From positions 1 to 5,626 of the forward strand of contig JAAKFC010000104.1 in the NCBI GenBank assembly GCA_011065225.1: 5,626 bases of DNA. The letters run 5' to 3'. Position numbers and translations under genes: made by a program. Below, in pieces: positions 5,597 to 5,626 of this stretch. The notes beneath the pieces were generated by a model, which was given only the letters and a program-made list of their open reading frames with translations, was not told where the DNA came from and made no database searches. This DNA comes from Chlamydiota bacterium (GTDB lineage: Bacteria > Chlamydiota > Chlamydiia > Chlamydiales > Rhabdochlamydiaceae). Position 1 is the first letter of the stretch, and each line of letters opens with the position of its first letter.

Positions 5597-5626
5597 GACC
5601 TGAACTTAACCAACAGGTTCTTCAGG

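Noticed and set aside
5599..5626. Inverted repeat CCTGAA/TTCAGG at the right edge
   Set aside because: Six-base arms at the window boundary; it could be part of a larger structure or chance, and cannot be judged without the adjoining sequence.

Overview
The window is an AT-rich (roughly 40% GC by eye), gene-dense bacterial chromosome segment. It holds three gene groups on alternating strands. Biotin uptake through BioY, a free-standing BPL_N-type protein, an unusual HExGH membrane protein and short sigma70-like promoters together suggest a host-associated bacterium. My best guess is a member of the Chlamydiota outside the Chlamydiaceae (Parachlamydia/Simkania-like). This is a recognition-based inference; no rRNA or marker gene is present to prove it.

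Left third, minus strand (1-2177): an apparent operon reads right to left. It begins with a 93-aa protein of unknown function (1896-2177), then bioY (1282-1842), a small 96-aa gene (834-1285) and a BPL_N/glutamine-amidotransferase-like protein (110-844). bioY overlaps the small gene by an ATGA junction. The small gene originally overlapped the BPL_N gene by 11 nt. It is now split by a 159-bp palindromic, TA-flanked insertion (1004-1162), and removing that insertion plus one TA restores an open frame exactly. A second, diverged member of the same repeat family covers the left edge (1-121) and supplies the stop codon of the BPL_N gene. The theme of this block is biotin acquisition and use, now disturbed by MITE-like elements.

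Middle, plus strand (2298-3877): a good promoter (TTGAGA, 18 bp, TGC-TAGAAT) drives a two-gene unit. The first gene is a winged-helix protein fused to a DUF6314-like domain (2356-3144). The second overlaps it by 8 nt and is an RlmB-type 23S rRNA 2'-O-ribose methyltransferase (3137-3877).

Right, minus strand (3920-5626): a 541-aa polytopic membrane protein with an HExGH zinc-protease-like motif converges on rlmB, with only 42 bp between the stop codons. Its promoter (TTGATA, 17 bp, TATGAT) places the predicted transcription start on the A of the ATG, so the mRNA is probably leaderless. A 19-bp inverted repeat brackets promoter and start codon. No tRNA, rRNA, CRISPR array or transposase gene is visible, and no intergenic stretch longer than 300 bp is left unexplained.
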